A program made the translations under genes and the position numbers. The notes beneath the pieces are model-generated. The model made no database searches and was not told where the DNA came from. It saw nothing but the letters and a program-made list of their open reading frames with translations. A stretch of 64,000 nucleotides of DNA from Drosophila miranda (Eukaryota > Arthropoda > Insecta > Diptera > Drosophilidae), in NCBI RefSeq assembly GCF_003369915.1, contig NC_046674.1, positions 744,001 to 808,000 on the forward strand, written 5' to 3'. Positions 34,301 through 45,223 of the stretch are shown piece by piece; the first letter of the stretch is position 1, and each line of letters starts with the position of its first letter.

Positions 34301-37300
34301 TATGGTGGTGGGAAATCAGTTCTGAAACTGCAAATAATGCAAAACAACCGATCTCTTCGGAGCTGAAAAGAGTGCAAAAGTACATGTGTACGTATTTTCA
34401 TTATTCATGTATCTCATGATCTATTAAGATAATTTTATTTACATATGTACATATTTATGTGCAGTATTGCAACTTGGGATCACAATATACACCTTAAATA
34501 AACATATTCATTAGGATGAAAATTTATCAGAAGACTAAAGCAATGGTTTCGTATGTATAAACCTTTACAACTGTGCTTAGTATATCCATAAGGTTGAAGA
34601 CCTTATGAGCGATGAAATTCCTTGAACTACCCATCTCTAGCATCTCTAGCCAACGAGCAAAAACACACACACACAAAGAGAGTCGAGTCGAATGATTTAC
34701 CTTTCGCCTAAGAAGATTCGAAGGCTTTGCTTCCTTCCCTAAAATGAACATCCATTTGGGGCTCACACCAAAATCGAACCCAAATGAAATCCAATACTTA
34801 CCAATCCGATGGCAAAGACGATTTGTATTTATAGCCAGGCCCCGAAAAGAGTCGGAGCAACTTAGCGATTGAGGGAATGAACTGAATGACGGACTGACGG
34901 ATGGTCTGCAGGATTTTGGTGGGAAAGAGGGTCAGAGCATCTTTGTGCCCTCATTCGTGTGCGAGTATACGAATCCTCTCGACATCTTTGCACAATAAAG
35001 ATAGATTAGCATCTATCGAAGCAGTGCCAGCGAAACGAGCCGGCCGAAGTACGATGTACGATGTACGGATACGAGCGGCATTGTGCGGGTTGTTCGGTCG
35101 AGCGGCGCATGACTGAAAGCTGAAAGCATCATCATCATTCCCAGCATTGGCACCGGCATCGGCATCAGCATCAGCATCAGAACCTGCAGAAGCAGTAGCA
35201 GCAGAATCCCCTGGCGGCCCCCCTCTAGAGTCTAAGCCCGTTGAGAACTGGCAAACTGGTGGAGCTGCGACACTCAAGTGCCATCATCGTCTGCCGATGT
35301 CTACGGAATGGAATTGAAGCAATGCCAGGAAAGGCAGCAGGCAACAACAACAGCAGCAGCAGCAGCAGAGAGGCATCTCAAAACCCAAGAGGCTTATGCA
35401 GGGCCGACAACCCAAATAAGTAGAGGTACGAGCAGCAGAGCCAGCAGCTAGCTATAAAGTAGAGGCAGCTGTCGGTCGGTACCGATGTTCGATGTTGGGA
35501 CCGATTTCGAGGCTACATAGCATACTCGAACAATAGCAGAGGCCCCAGACAGAGACTGAGACTTGTTTCGAACCGCCACTCACCATCAGCATCATCATCA
35601 TCATCGTCGTCATCATCATTGTCAATCGGTCGTTTCTCACGTTTCCCATTCAGTATGTATCTGTATCTGAATCTGAGCATGGGCATCGCTGTATCTATAT
35701 CTGTACTCTAGATGAACGGGTATTCGTATAGTCTCTCGACCCGATAACCTCGCTCCCACCCCGACTGGGACTGGGTCTGTCCCTGGGGCTGTTCGGGCTT
35801 ACACTCTTGGCTCTATGCGAGTGGAGGAGAGTCATTCATATTTGGTATACAATGGCAACGATTATGGCATGGGACGACTATCCTCATATACTTGATGATT
35901 AAAGGGTCGCTTTGGGTGAGCTTTTGTATGAGTTGCAAGAATCAATATTATATACAAAAGTAAATAAATCAACTGGAATACGGCATTGTATTAAGAGAAT
36001 GTGCTGGAAAACAAACTTTACTATTGGCTGACGAATTGAGTAAAGAGAAACCTTTCGAAAGTTCCCCTATAAGTCACTCCTTAAGCGATGAAATTAAAAA
36101 TTCTTTGAAATCTGTATCTGAGATCTGTAAACATCTGACTCATTATCAGATGTAGTCAGACCTTTCAGGAATCCCCATCGATTCCTGGTATTCCTGAGAC
36201 AATGTGAACCACCACCGTCTTATCCACAAGTTTTATTGGGTACTTTACTTTCACTCAAGCATTACAATACCATTTTGTAACATAATACCGAGACATTCCG
36301 CGAATATATTCTATGTGTATCTATATTCCATGTCATTACAGCTATGAGAAGCACGAATGACTCCTTTGTGATAATGATTCGGCCGTCTCTGACTTACATA
36401 TATAGAAGACTTTACTTGGATTCTGATAAAGAATAACAATATTGTATAGGATAGTCAGAAACTTCTGGCTGAAAGTTATTTTAAAGATTCCAAATATAAT
36501 TTGTATTAATGTACAGTGGTTTCCACCTCTTTGATCGTAAAATATTAATTTCCCAGTCGGTTACAGTTACAGTCCCAAGATGTTGTATATCAACGGACAA
36601 AATCTGCAGCAACTGTACCCATCAGTAAATGGCTTCCAGGTAAACATTCTCCTCGCTGGCGTACGAGTGTGTACATCTACCGAGGAAGAGGTAGAGGTAA
36701 TGGCGATGGCATATAGTCTCTGTCCCTTACTCGTATATCCCTCAACAGCAATTTCGCTCACAGGGTTTTATGTCAGAGCTCTTAACGCGGTGGGGTTTCA
36801 ATTTTGTTTTGGGGCGCAGTCGTGTGGCAGTAACCTGAGTCGTGTCGGGGCCTTCTCAGCTTTGTCGTTGTACGGCTCTTGCTGTTGCTGTGCTTGCATT
36901 GATGTTGCTTCTTCTGCGCTACGCTACCTTTATCGGACCCCACACTACCAATACCAGTGTCCGCCTTCCCGCTTCCCGCTTCGCGCTTCCCTTCCTATTC
37001 GTATTCTTCATTCCCATCCCCCAATCCTGTTCCTGCAGCTATCCCTACACTCGTAGGTTTTCTGCACCGACTCTACGTGTAGCAGGTATAGTCAAGCCGT
37101 CAGTCAGTCCAGTCTGACGTCGGTCGGAAATCCTTGAAATGAAAATCCTGCTCCATCGCCGCTGCGGAGGGTTGCAAGCGTAATGGGAAACTTTCCCGCA
37201 ATCGAGGACGGATGGAGATGGCGATGGCGACGTCTACGTCTGTGCAGCACTTCCAGCGCTCTATGGCCCCGTTGTGTAATCGTAGCTCCTTCTATCTCCA

Positions 37301-38479
37301 AGTGTGTGTGTGTGTGTGCGTGTCCATGAGTGCAGATGTGGGTGTGGGTGTGTTTGCTCCTCCCCAAGGTCCCTCGATGGGATGCTGCGCTGCTGGCATC
37401 CGTTGCTCCCCACGCCACTTGCCTCCGGCAATTCTACCCATCTAGAATTGATGTAGCACCTACAGGGCTCTCTTCCACGCACGTTCAACTTTACGCTCCT
37501 CCGTACCACCTAACCCACACGCCACGAAAGGACACGCCACGCCATACCACCCCCACATCAAAAAACCCTGCAGGTCATTCCATCTCATCCTCCCATCTCC
37601 GAATGGCCAGGGCGCGTAAAGTTTTAGAGGACGAACATAAAGTTTTAGCGCTGATTTTGCTTCTCACTTTGGCGAATGGGGAAATGCCAGGCGATTATAT
37701 AACCTGAACAAAGAGAAGAACACCGCCGTTCATGCACATGCTGAGGGGGCAGACAGGTACTACATATCCTGACATATCACCTGAAAAAAGTTCTTACTTT
37801 TTGTAACGAAAGTAACCGCATTACGTTTCTCACGTTAAATGATGGATGTACAGACATATATACGATATGTATGGAAAGCTATACATACATACATCATGTA
37901 CAGTGTACATCATTTGCAACTTCCTCCAATCATTTTCTATCGATTGGACCCAATTTTACTATACATACAAGCCCATTATACATGATTTTCTTAGTAAGAA
38001 AAGAATTATTTTGAAACTTTTTGATGATCATACAGACATATCCACATCAAAGTAGAAGAGATTCAATAATATACAATTACTAATGAGCCCTACCACGTTT
38101 CGCTGTGGCGCATATTGTGGTTGCATGGATAAGAAATGAGGAACAAAGCAAAGCGACCCAAATAATACCGGTGGGTTTTATTTATATTTTTTTCTCGGCT
38201 CCCGCCATCTTCAGTTGCTGTATATCACCATAGCCGCCTTCCACTACGCCTCTGGATGTTTAGTTAAGAGCTAGACAAACCAAATTTTGTGTGAAGACTC
38301 CTGTGATATTACCCAGAATTAAGTTAGTTTCAAAAGTTTGTTACGAGCCCTGCCGCCCCACCAAAGGACGAAAATCGGTTGTAATCACAATGAAGATACG
38401 AGAAAACCGAATATGCAGAATCATTGATAATGACCATATCTAGCAGATTGCTGAATCTGGATCATTATTAGAGCCAAAA
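28308..38479. other. Ten-kilobase gene-poor stretch rich in simple repeats
   Basis: No reading frame here shows family resemblance, conserved motif or supporting splice structure. Simple repeats recognised: CA-rich 28641-28685, ATGGCT 28781-28858, CAGACC near 29200-29225, TATGGG near 29600-29625, GATG/GCTGGG near 31310-31350, GATA 32440-32475, TA 32640-32665, CAGAGC 33289-33330, GTAT 33528-33550, GCATCA near 35158-35182 and ATC near 35590-35620. It could be intergenic DNA, a long intron, or regulatory DNA for a neighbouring gene. Confidence 0.55.
33289..33330. repeat. CCAGAG hexanucleotide microsatellite
   Basis: About seven copies of CCAGAG with some CCAAAG variants, in otherwise non-coding DNA. 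Confidence 0.8.
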
Positions 38480-38700
38480 GGAACACATGAACACACACAG
38501 TGGCTACGCAACTCCTTACACACACTCTTCCTCGTGCAGTGTGAGCGCTCTGGCGGAGAGGAGCGAGATAAAACGGCTGGTGTTAGTGTGAGAAAAATAA
38601 AAATATGTAAAAAAAAAGCTCACACATACATATACTGAGTACCGGGTATGTAGAGCCATGACACATGCGACTCATAACGTTCCCGCTCGTTTAATTTACA
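38480..38700. mobile_element. Possible DINE-1/SGM-type repeat remnant
   Basis: The segment ends with TGAGTACCGGGTATGTAGAG, then GACTCATAACGTTCCCGCTCG. This recalls the GTACCGGGTAT...CGACTATAGCGTTC end of DINE-1/SGM-like elements in obscura-group flies. It also contains a CACACAC stretch and GAGCGAGATAAAACGGC. The resemblance is from memory and partial; it could be chance. Confidence 0.3.
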
Positions 38701-38974
38701 AAAACTGTTAATCAATTAGTATTCATTTTAAAGTTTTTACAATTTTTAAAGTAATTTTTTAAAGTGGATTACAGTATTTTTTCAATGAGATGTCTAAATG
38801 GAACTAAGTTTTCGAGTCCGCCTCGATTCTACGATAAGCATAATATGTACATTCGTATATTCAGCTTCAGACTAATACCCAATACGAGCTATATAACAAT
38901 ATTTGGTAAATTTTTAGCCAGGTTTTTTTTTAAATTTCTTTCCACTGATTCCTGAACTTCCAACTATTGCCTGA

Positions 38975-40878
38975 TCAGGTTTTGGCCTTAAAGATCTGCT
39001 CCAGCTGGGTAAGCAGGCCAATGGCGCGATAATTCTCCTCCATGAGAGCAAAGTCCTCCAGGGGCTTGAGTAGACGTAATGCATCCTGATAGTTCTCCAC
39101 ACAACGAGGCAGTCGTGCCTCTGCCTCGTTGCTTGTCTCCGAGTAGTGGCCTGGACCAGGAGCAGCATCTAGTTCAGCACCTGTAGAGCTGTGGATGGAC
39201 TCAATTTTCTGTATCTTCAGTGGAGCAACCTCGTTCAAAGTGTGTAACCTCTTTTGTTTTGCTGGGGGCGTGGCTTTCTCGGGTTCATCTTCATCGTCGT
39301 TGATTTCTATCAGTTCAGGTTGCACCTCAATGGCGATGCAGTCATCATCTTCATCTTCATCGACATCACAACTTTGATTTGCTATCGCCTTGTCCGTATC
39401 CGTCTTTGGAACCAACATCGGCAGATGGACAATGGACTGCTCATCAACATCACCACTTTCATTTGCCTTCGCTTTGTCGGCATCCGGACTTGGCTTTGGA
39501 TCCAACAACGGAAGACGGACAATGGACCGCTCCTGCGCCGCAAAGCGATGCTCGTTCCGGCCGCAGTAGCTGACGATGTCACGCAGGTCCAGGGATAAGG
39601 GCACTCTCCGCTGGGTCAGGGTGACGCCTTGGGAGAAGCTAAAGTTGTAGTGGCTTTTGAAGTGGTTGAACCACATCTTGTCGGGAAAGAAATTCTCAAT
39701 CTTCAGTATGTCGCGCAGACTAATGGCCACAGTCCGCAGGTTGTCCAGATCGAGCCGTCCTTTTTGATGAATCTGTGAGCGTTCGATGTACTCGTACAGA
39801 GCCTTCTCCAGAAAGTTGATCTTTCGCTTGCGACGTTGCTGAACCTCCACCAGGGTGGCCTGGTTCTGACTAGAGGCGGCCACAAGGGTCTTGGTGCGGT
39901 ACAGGGAGCGTGCTGAAGCCAAATGTGCTTCATTGCTCGTAGTTGGAGAAGCTGCTGGGGCTGGTACTTCTGTACTATTAACCATATGTCTGCACATGGA
40001 CGTGTGCCGGCCGCAGTAGGACATGATATCGCTGAGGTCCAAGGAGCGCGGTGGCTTACGCGTCATAGTGATTTGTCGATTCGAGAGCGTGATATTGTAG
40101 GCAGCCTTAAAGTGATTGATCCACGGTTTGTTCGGCCTGAAGCCCTCGATCTGCATGAGATCCCGAAACTCCACGGCCTGGTTGCGGATCAGCTCCTCAT
40201 TAATGTCGGCATGCAGATAGTACTGGGCTCTTTGTATGTACTCGTACAGGCAGTGGCCCAGGAAGTTGAGCTTGCGCCTGCGCAACTCCTCGTTTGGCAG
40301 ATCGTTATGGCGGCGCGAGGCCTCGTAGAACTCCATGATAGCCTCCCGATTGGACACAATGCTTTTGATCTGCTCCCAGCTGCAGTTGAAGTTCTTGGCT
40401 ATCTTGCTGTACATAGGCAAGATGTCGTACTGTCGAATGGCCGCCACTCGCTCCTCCAGAGTCAAAACGTTTCTTATGCGCAGTTGCCCACCGCCGTCTT
40501 CAAACTGTTTGCCGTCATCCTATAAATGGAATCTGGTTAGCTCGGGCATACTAATGGATATAATCTATTAATTGAGAGGCATATACCGATACATGATTTA
40601 ATTATCTTGGTCGAAAATTCGCCGGGAATCTATTTCCTTTTACAACTCTCTAAAGGAAAACTTTCTAATCGAGCTTCAGATGTGAAAATATACAGCGCGG
40701 AACAGGGTTCTAGCCAAGATTCTAACGGGTACAAAAAACACCCTTATTTATCCACTCCGTCTCTCTGGTAAAGTGGGAGAGTTTTTGAAAATCTACTCAC
40801 ATAGTTTCTATACTGTTCCTCCTGTATTTCTTCTTCTGCAACCGCTGACGCCCCAACAATAAGCGGAAGGTTTAACAT
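38975..40878 (-). CDS. CENP-B-type protein with duplicated HTH region (family member 3)
   Basis: Two exons, 40878-40801 and 40519-38975, joined at GTGAGT...TTATAG in phase 0, encode 540 aa beginning MLNLPLIVGASAVAEEE. Residues about 45-95 form the CENP-B/psq HTH (LEERVAAIRQYDILPMYSKI then FNCSWEQIKSIV). Residues about 106-197 and 255-347 are two copies of the second CENP-B-type HTH plus a tail, both with R-K-x-N-F-L...LYEYI.R...F.P.K.W.NHFK..YN and both ending SLDL.DI.SYCGR. An acidic part has two related IV(R/H)LP(L/M)L units and stretches such as ELIEINDDEDE that look like SUMO-interacting motifs. The C-terminal 40 residues carry LLKPLEDFALMEENYRAIGL, the shared family motif. Likely nuclear DNA-binding protein; no transposase catalytic domain. 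Confidence 0.87.
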
Positions 40879-42578
40879 TTTTTATTTCGGTCATACGATT
40901 CTTGGTTAGATATATCCCTCTTGGTAGCTCTTATTGGCAGTTTACTGGGCTATAACAGCCAAAACATCAATATCAAGTATCGGATTCAAGGTGTCGCTCT
41001 CTCACCTCTCTCAGGCCGACTACTTACGTCAGAGTACATTTCTATAGATACTGCTCACACATACAGATACGTTGTTTCTTTTGCGCAGTGAGTGTAATCT
41101 CGCTCGCTCTTCCTCTCTCTCTTTTTGCAGGCTGCGACTCTCCCGCTGCTGTCCGTTGACATCAATATCTGTAAAGAACACTTCTTTTAGCTATATTAAT
41201 TGAAAAATAATTTTAAAGATAAATACTTGTGCACTTGGTTACTGGCCCGGGACCGCTGGATTTCAGTTTCCACAAATCTGCTGCAGGTTTTTAGGCACAC
41301 AAACAGGCACCAAACACCAAAACAGCTCCGGATCGTGTGGAGTGGCGCAAAAAACTGTTGCGGGAGCAGGAAAAAAGTGTGTCGAAATCGAATTGTAGTC
41401 GTCTCTCTTGCTCAAAACCTGTTTGGGGAGCGTGTTATGCGAGAGAGAATCTTCTCTTTGGCTATCGCTCTCGCCACACACACACGGTGGCGTTGCTGTG
41501 TGGGTGCTTTCCATTCTATTTATAGCGTGGCGTTGGAGTAACAATTTTGATCGGCTCTCTCTTGCCATTAACTCTCCGAATATCGTTTGATTTCCCGCGC
41601 TGCGTATTTAATACCATTTGGGCTTCTAGTACTAACTCCTGTGCTGATGATCTCAGCTGGCAGCCTTTTATCGCGATCCATTTCGATGCACAGTGGATTC
41701 GCGCAATCAGATTCAATTAAAGCACTCTTTTGCACAATTTTAATAATTACCATTAAATTCTTATAAAATTTACGAAAAATGCTTTGCTTACATTTTGGCG
41801 GAACACGCAACCATTCAGTTTATCGATACCGCGGATGAAAAGGAGATAGAGAGAATCACTTGGTCACGTTAATGCTGTTGGAGTAGGAGAGCAGCCAAAT
41901 CCTCGATCTGCTACACATTTGAGCCTTGGTCTTCTGGGCCGGGCCGGTAGATGCGCATCTCCTTATTTCTGTCTCTTTTCCAATGCAAAGAAATGGTTCA
42001 TGTATGTGCTCTACATGAATGTGTCAGTGAGTCAGCGAAACAGCGTGTAGAGAAAGGAAGAAAGAGTTCACGAAATTTAAAATTTTCTTATCGGACCAAA
42101 ATCAGCTGATTTTGTACCGTTTATCGATTTCAGCTGAGAAAACCAGCTGAGAAAATGTAGCCTATCGACCCTCAGAAAAATACCAACACATACCGTCGCA
42201 TTTTCAAAATATACCATTAATATACCGACGAATTATTCAAGTTCCATCTTAGGTCAACAAAAAAACAGTGGCAGGACATTGTTGCGATGAAAATAGAGAG
42301 CAAATTAAAAAAAATGAGAGCAAGTCAGACCAAACTTGAGCGCCAAAAAGAAATGGTTTGAAAGTAAATGAGCGAGAAGGATTTAAATGCAAGGTATATT
42401 TTATTTTACAGACTCTCTTTCTCAAAGAATCTCTGAATAAAATGTAATACGGAAGAACAATTTTTAAATTCTGGAGCATTCTGCTTACCAGACTGTGTCG
42501 TCGGAGGAGAACTTTCTGTAGCCTTTGGATAAGTTCAAGCCGAAGACCTTGAACCAAACCCCGATAGTAAGAAAAAAC
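40879..42578. other. Promoter side of family member 3 and intergenic DNA
   Basis: Upstream of the minus-strand gene starting at 40878, then intergenic up to the inverted duplication. It has CTCTCTC-rich sequence near 41100-41130, a DRE site at 41821, and ATACC-type repeats near 42180-42230. A short exon-like minus-strand piece near 42485-42560 ends at CTG|GTAAGC but leads nowhere. No complete gene is supported. Confidence 0.45.
41821..41828. promoter_or_regulatory. DRE (TATCGATA) motif
   Basis: A perfect TATCGATA, the DREF/BEAF-32 binding sequence of Drosophila housekeeping promoters and domain borders. It lies about 940 bases upstream of the gene starting at 40878, which is far for a core promoter. 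It may mark an upstream start site or a boundary. An 8-base match can occur by chance. Confidence 0.35.
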
Positions 42579-42678
42579 GAGATTCATTCATTTCTAATAT
42601 TTGAGCTTTATATTTTCCATATTCTTCTTCAATTCATTTCATTTGTTCAGTCAGCCACTGGTTCCATTCGTCCAGCAT

Positions 42679-43008
42679 CTACTTCCTCAGCAGAACAGGA
42701 GCTGCGCTGTAGGCAGCCGTATAGGGAGATGCCACATACGGAGATGCCACATAGGGTGAAGCGACGTACGGAGATGCCACGTAGGGTGAAGCGACGTAAG
42801 GAGATGCCACGTATGGGGATGCCACATAGGGAGATGCTGCTGTCACGTAGGGGGCCGCAAAGTTGCCGTGATATTCCCGGCTGTAAACAGCAGCCGCTGG
42901 GGCAGCAGCCACCAGAGGAGCAGAGTAGGCCAAAGGAGCCACAATTCCGGGCTTGGCCGAGGCGCAGGCAATCAGAGCGACGAAGGCGAGGGCGAAAAAC
43001 TTGAACAT
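42679..43008 (-). CDS. Small secreted cuticle-like protein, gene 1, left arm
   Basis: Single exon, 109 aa. The signal peptide is MFKFFALAFVALIACASA, with cleavage before KPGIVAP. The mature part is Ala/Pro/Tyr/Val-rich: a spacer with YSREYHGNF, then eight tandem units of the type ASPYV, and the ending APVLLRK. This composition is typical of low-complexity insect cuticular or secreted structural proteins; it has no R&R chitin-binding consensus. TATAAAA lies at 43077-43083 (minus strand), about 70 bases upstream of the ATG, with a TCAGTT initiator between. The protein is identical to that at 45661-45990. Confidence 0.85.
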   Translation of the reverse strand: MFKFFALAFVALIACASAKPGIVAPLAYSAPLVAAAPAAAVYSREYHGNFAAPYVTAASPYVASPYVASPYVASPYVASPYVASPYVASPYVASPYTAAYSAAPVLLRK

Positions 43009-43445
43009 CTTGAATGGATTGTTGTACGGTCGAGTGTTTCAAACTGAACTGATGACAATAGCGGAATGAACGACGTGTTTTATAGCCACAAATCCCGCAG
43101 CAGGTCTGCCTGCAGGGCAACCTTCGACAGTTAGAAAAACCAAAGGCTGGTAGTTGGTATTAATTTTTGGCCTGCTTAATTAAAAGAGACGTCCCCACAG
43201 TACACGACGCTGGTGTCGCTTGTGCCGAACCACTACGGGACTACGTGACTGGCGTGGCCAAAGAGGGGCCTCAGAATTCGGCTGTTGGGCTGGCGCGAGA
43301 CCTTGCAAGGCCGTTTGGCAGGCACTCAACCTCCACTGTGTGTGGGGCTATAGCTATATAAGCTACGGCCCACCGCCTGTTTGGGCATCAGTTGCATTTG
43401 TTCCATTCAACAAGTAAAACAATCTAAAATCCCAATCCTACCAAG
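43009..43445. promoter_or_regulatory. Shared divergent promoter region, left arm
   Basis: 437 bases between two divergent cuticle-like genes. For gene 1 (minus strand) TATAAAA is at 43077-43083 and TCAGTT initiators at 43041-43051. For gene 2 (plus strand) TATATAAG is at 43355-43362 and TCAGTT at 43388-43393. Both pairs have near-standard TATA-to-initiator spacing, which suggests focused, developmentally timed promoters. The same layout is repeated in the right arm. Confidence 0.75.
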
Positions 43446-43754
43446 ATGTTCAAGTTCGTCGCCGCCGTTGTCCTCGCTCTGATTGCCTGCGTTGCCGCCA
43501 AGCCCGGAATCGTGGCTCCCCTGGCCTACTCCGCCCCCTACGTAGCTGCCTCTCCCTACGTGGCGGCGTCTCCATATGTGGCGTCTCCGTATGTGGCATC
43601 TCCCTACGTCGCCTCCCCATACACTGCCGCCTACGCTTCTCCGTACACCGCTGCCTACACCGCTGCTGCCTACGCCTCCCCCTACGCTGCCGCCTACACA
43701 GCCCCCTATGCCGCTGCTGCCGCATACACCGCCCCCCTGCTGCTGAAGAAGTAG
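43446..43754 (+). CDS. Small secreted cuticle-like protein, gene 2, left arm
   Basis: Single exon, 102 aa. The signal peptide is MFKFVAAVVLALIACVAA, before KPGIVAPLAYSAPYV. The mature part alternates APYVAASPYV, ASPYV and ASPYTAAY units and ends in APLLLKK. Homologous to gene 1 across the signal peptide and the start of the mature chain, so the pair arose by an older duplication, with gene 2 lacking the YSREYHGNF spacer. A clear AATAAA signal lies at 43835-43840. Likely structural extracellular protein of cuticle or another epithelial secretion. Identical to the protein at 44915-45223. Confidence 0.85.
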   Translation: MFKFVAAVVLALIACVAAKPGIVAPLAYSAPYVAASPYVAASPYVASPYVASPYVASPYTAAYASPYTAAYTAAAYASPYAAAYTAPYAAAAAYTAPLLLKK

Positions 43755-43950
43755 AGAGCACACCGGAAGTGCCACCTGCCCACCTGTAACCTGAACGGAA
43801 GTCGAAGGACTCCCATCCTGCAATGAATCACTGAAATAAACTCGAATCAAACGAACAGTCAATATCTTTCTTGGGGAAATACTGATGTAAATACTTGCAA
43901 AGAAAAATTCTTTCAAACGATATGTGATAATAGGATGCAGTCTCAAAACA

Positions 43951-44721
43951 TTAGTTCTCTGAAAGATCCTGTAGATCCCAAAAAACAAGTAGTTTGTAGA
44001 AGCTATCCATTGCGCTTCATTCAATATCGAAAGTGGAAATTTTGTTGTTATTTTTAGTGGGTATGCGAATAAGTTATTACTTATTTTTCACCACCGACCA
44101 TTTTTTAGTCGGGATCATAGTATTTTAGTATGAACAATATCCAAATATAAAATTTAAACATAATCAAGTTTTTTTGATATATTTATGTGTGTGTGTAAGG
44201 TGTTCTGTGACTGTGAAAGCTTTTCCTACCGATCTCATCCGAAAGTTGTGATTGGTGCTATGGACAAATTGTCCATTGTCTTGCGCTCAAATAAAAAATC
44301 TACTACTACAAGTACTTGAAATTGAGAAACCACCATTGAACGGCGTGCTCATCGGCACGGATCCAGGTTCAAAGTCGAATTTGTAGTCAGATGTCACTAT
44401 GCAACTACACGTGGTAGTACACTACATATTTGGATATTGTAGATATAAGTATTTTAATGCTCTTTTTGGGCGTTCCTTAGTTCAATTTTTCCTATGTGGG
44501 CGTGGCATTCTTCTTTACGATTGACAGCATCTCTTTGATCGATTACAAGCATATTTTGGAAAATATTAATATAAAATTCAGCAGAAATGGACTCAAAAAA
44601 GTAGCGACATTTAAAAGCTTATCCAATAATAGTCTGGTCTCCTACTGGGTATGATATGATATTCAAGTTCTCTGCTCTACACAACGTTGGTATCGACAAC
44701 GTAGTTCTTTAAGAGATCAAC
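43951..44721. other. Spacer of the inverted duplication
   Basis: AT-rich, non-coding, 771 bases. It contains TATGTGGGCGTGGCATTC near 44494, a phrase common in INE-1-type and other Drosophila repeats, so part of it may be an old mobile element. Poly-A/T tracts and a short GTGTGTGTGT run near 44187 are present. No gene is seen. Confidence 0.45.
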
Positions 44722-44914
44722 TGTTCTGAGACTGCATCCTATCACATATCCTTTGAAAGAATTTTTCTTTGCAAGTATTTACATCAGTATTTCCCCAAGA
44801 AAGATATTGACTGTTCGTTTGATTCGAGTTTATTTCAGTGATTCATTGCAGGATGGGAGTCCTTCGACTTCCGTTCAGGTTACAGGTGGGCAGGTGGCAC
44901 TTCCGGTGTGCTCT

Positions 44915-45223
44915 CTACTTCTTCAGCAGCAGGGGGGCGGTGTATGCGGCAGCAGCGGCATAGGGGGCTGTGTAGGCGGCAGCGTAGGGGGAGGCGTAGG
45001 CAGCAGCGGTGTAGGCAGCGGTGTACGGAGAAGCGTAGGCGGCAGTGTATGGGGAGGCGACGTAGGGAGATGCCACATACGGAGACGCCACATATGGAGA
45101 CGCCGCCACGTAGGGAGAGGCAGCTACGTAGGGGGCGGAGTAGGCCAGGGGAGCCACGATTCCGGGCTTGGCGGCAACGCAGGCAATCAGAGCGAGGACA
45201 ACGGCGGCGACGAACTTGAACAT
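44915..45223 (-). CDS. Small secreted cuticle-like protein, gene 2, right arm
   Basis: 102 aa, identical to the product of 43446-43754, with the same signal peptide and ASPYV/ASPYTAAY units. TATATAAG lies on the minus strand at 45307-45314 and the initiator at about 45276-45281. The AATAAA signal is mirrored near 44831. Nothing distinguishes the two copies functionally. Confidence 0.85.
   Translation of the reverse strand: MFKFVAAVVLALIACVAAKPGIVAPLAYSAPYVAASPYVAASPYVASPYVASPYVASPYTAAYASPYTAAYTAAAYASPYAAAYTAPYAAAAAYTAPLLLKK

Larger units (their letters stand above)
42579..43950. repeat. Inverted duplication, left arm
   Basis: 1372 bases that recur, reverse-complemented, at 44722-46090. The arms appear identical over the coding and promoter parts; differences seen are confined to the outer few dozen bases (TTCTAATA against TTTAAATA) and the inner edge (a 3-base length difference and a few substitutions). 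Each arm holds a divergent pair of small secreted-protein genes. The identity implies recent origin or continuing gene conversion between arms. Confidence 0.93.

Noticed and set aside
42475-42560. Exon-like minus-strand piece ending at a GTAAGC donor
   Set aside because: The next acceptor joins to an immediate stop and no further exon was found. Kept only as a hint in the finding on the palindrome flanks.
43407-44024. Gly/Val-rich 205-residue minus-strand frame, mirrored at 44753-45262
   Set aside because: It is the antisense shadow of the Ala/Tyr-rich cuticle gene 2; the GGVGSSG pattern arises from reversed repeat codons.
44330-44410. Possible tRNA because of GGTTCAAAGTC
   Set aside because: No matching acceptor or anticodon stem could be drawn around it.
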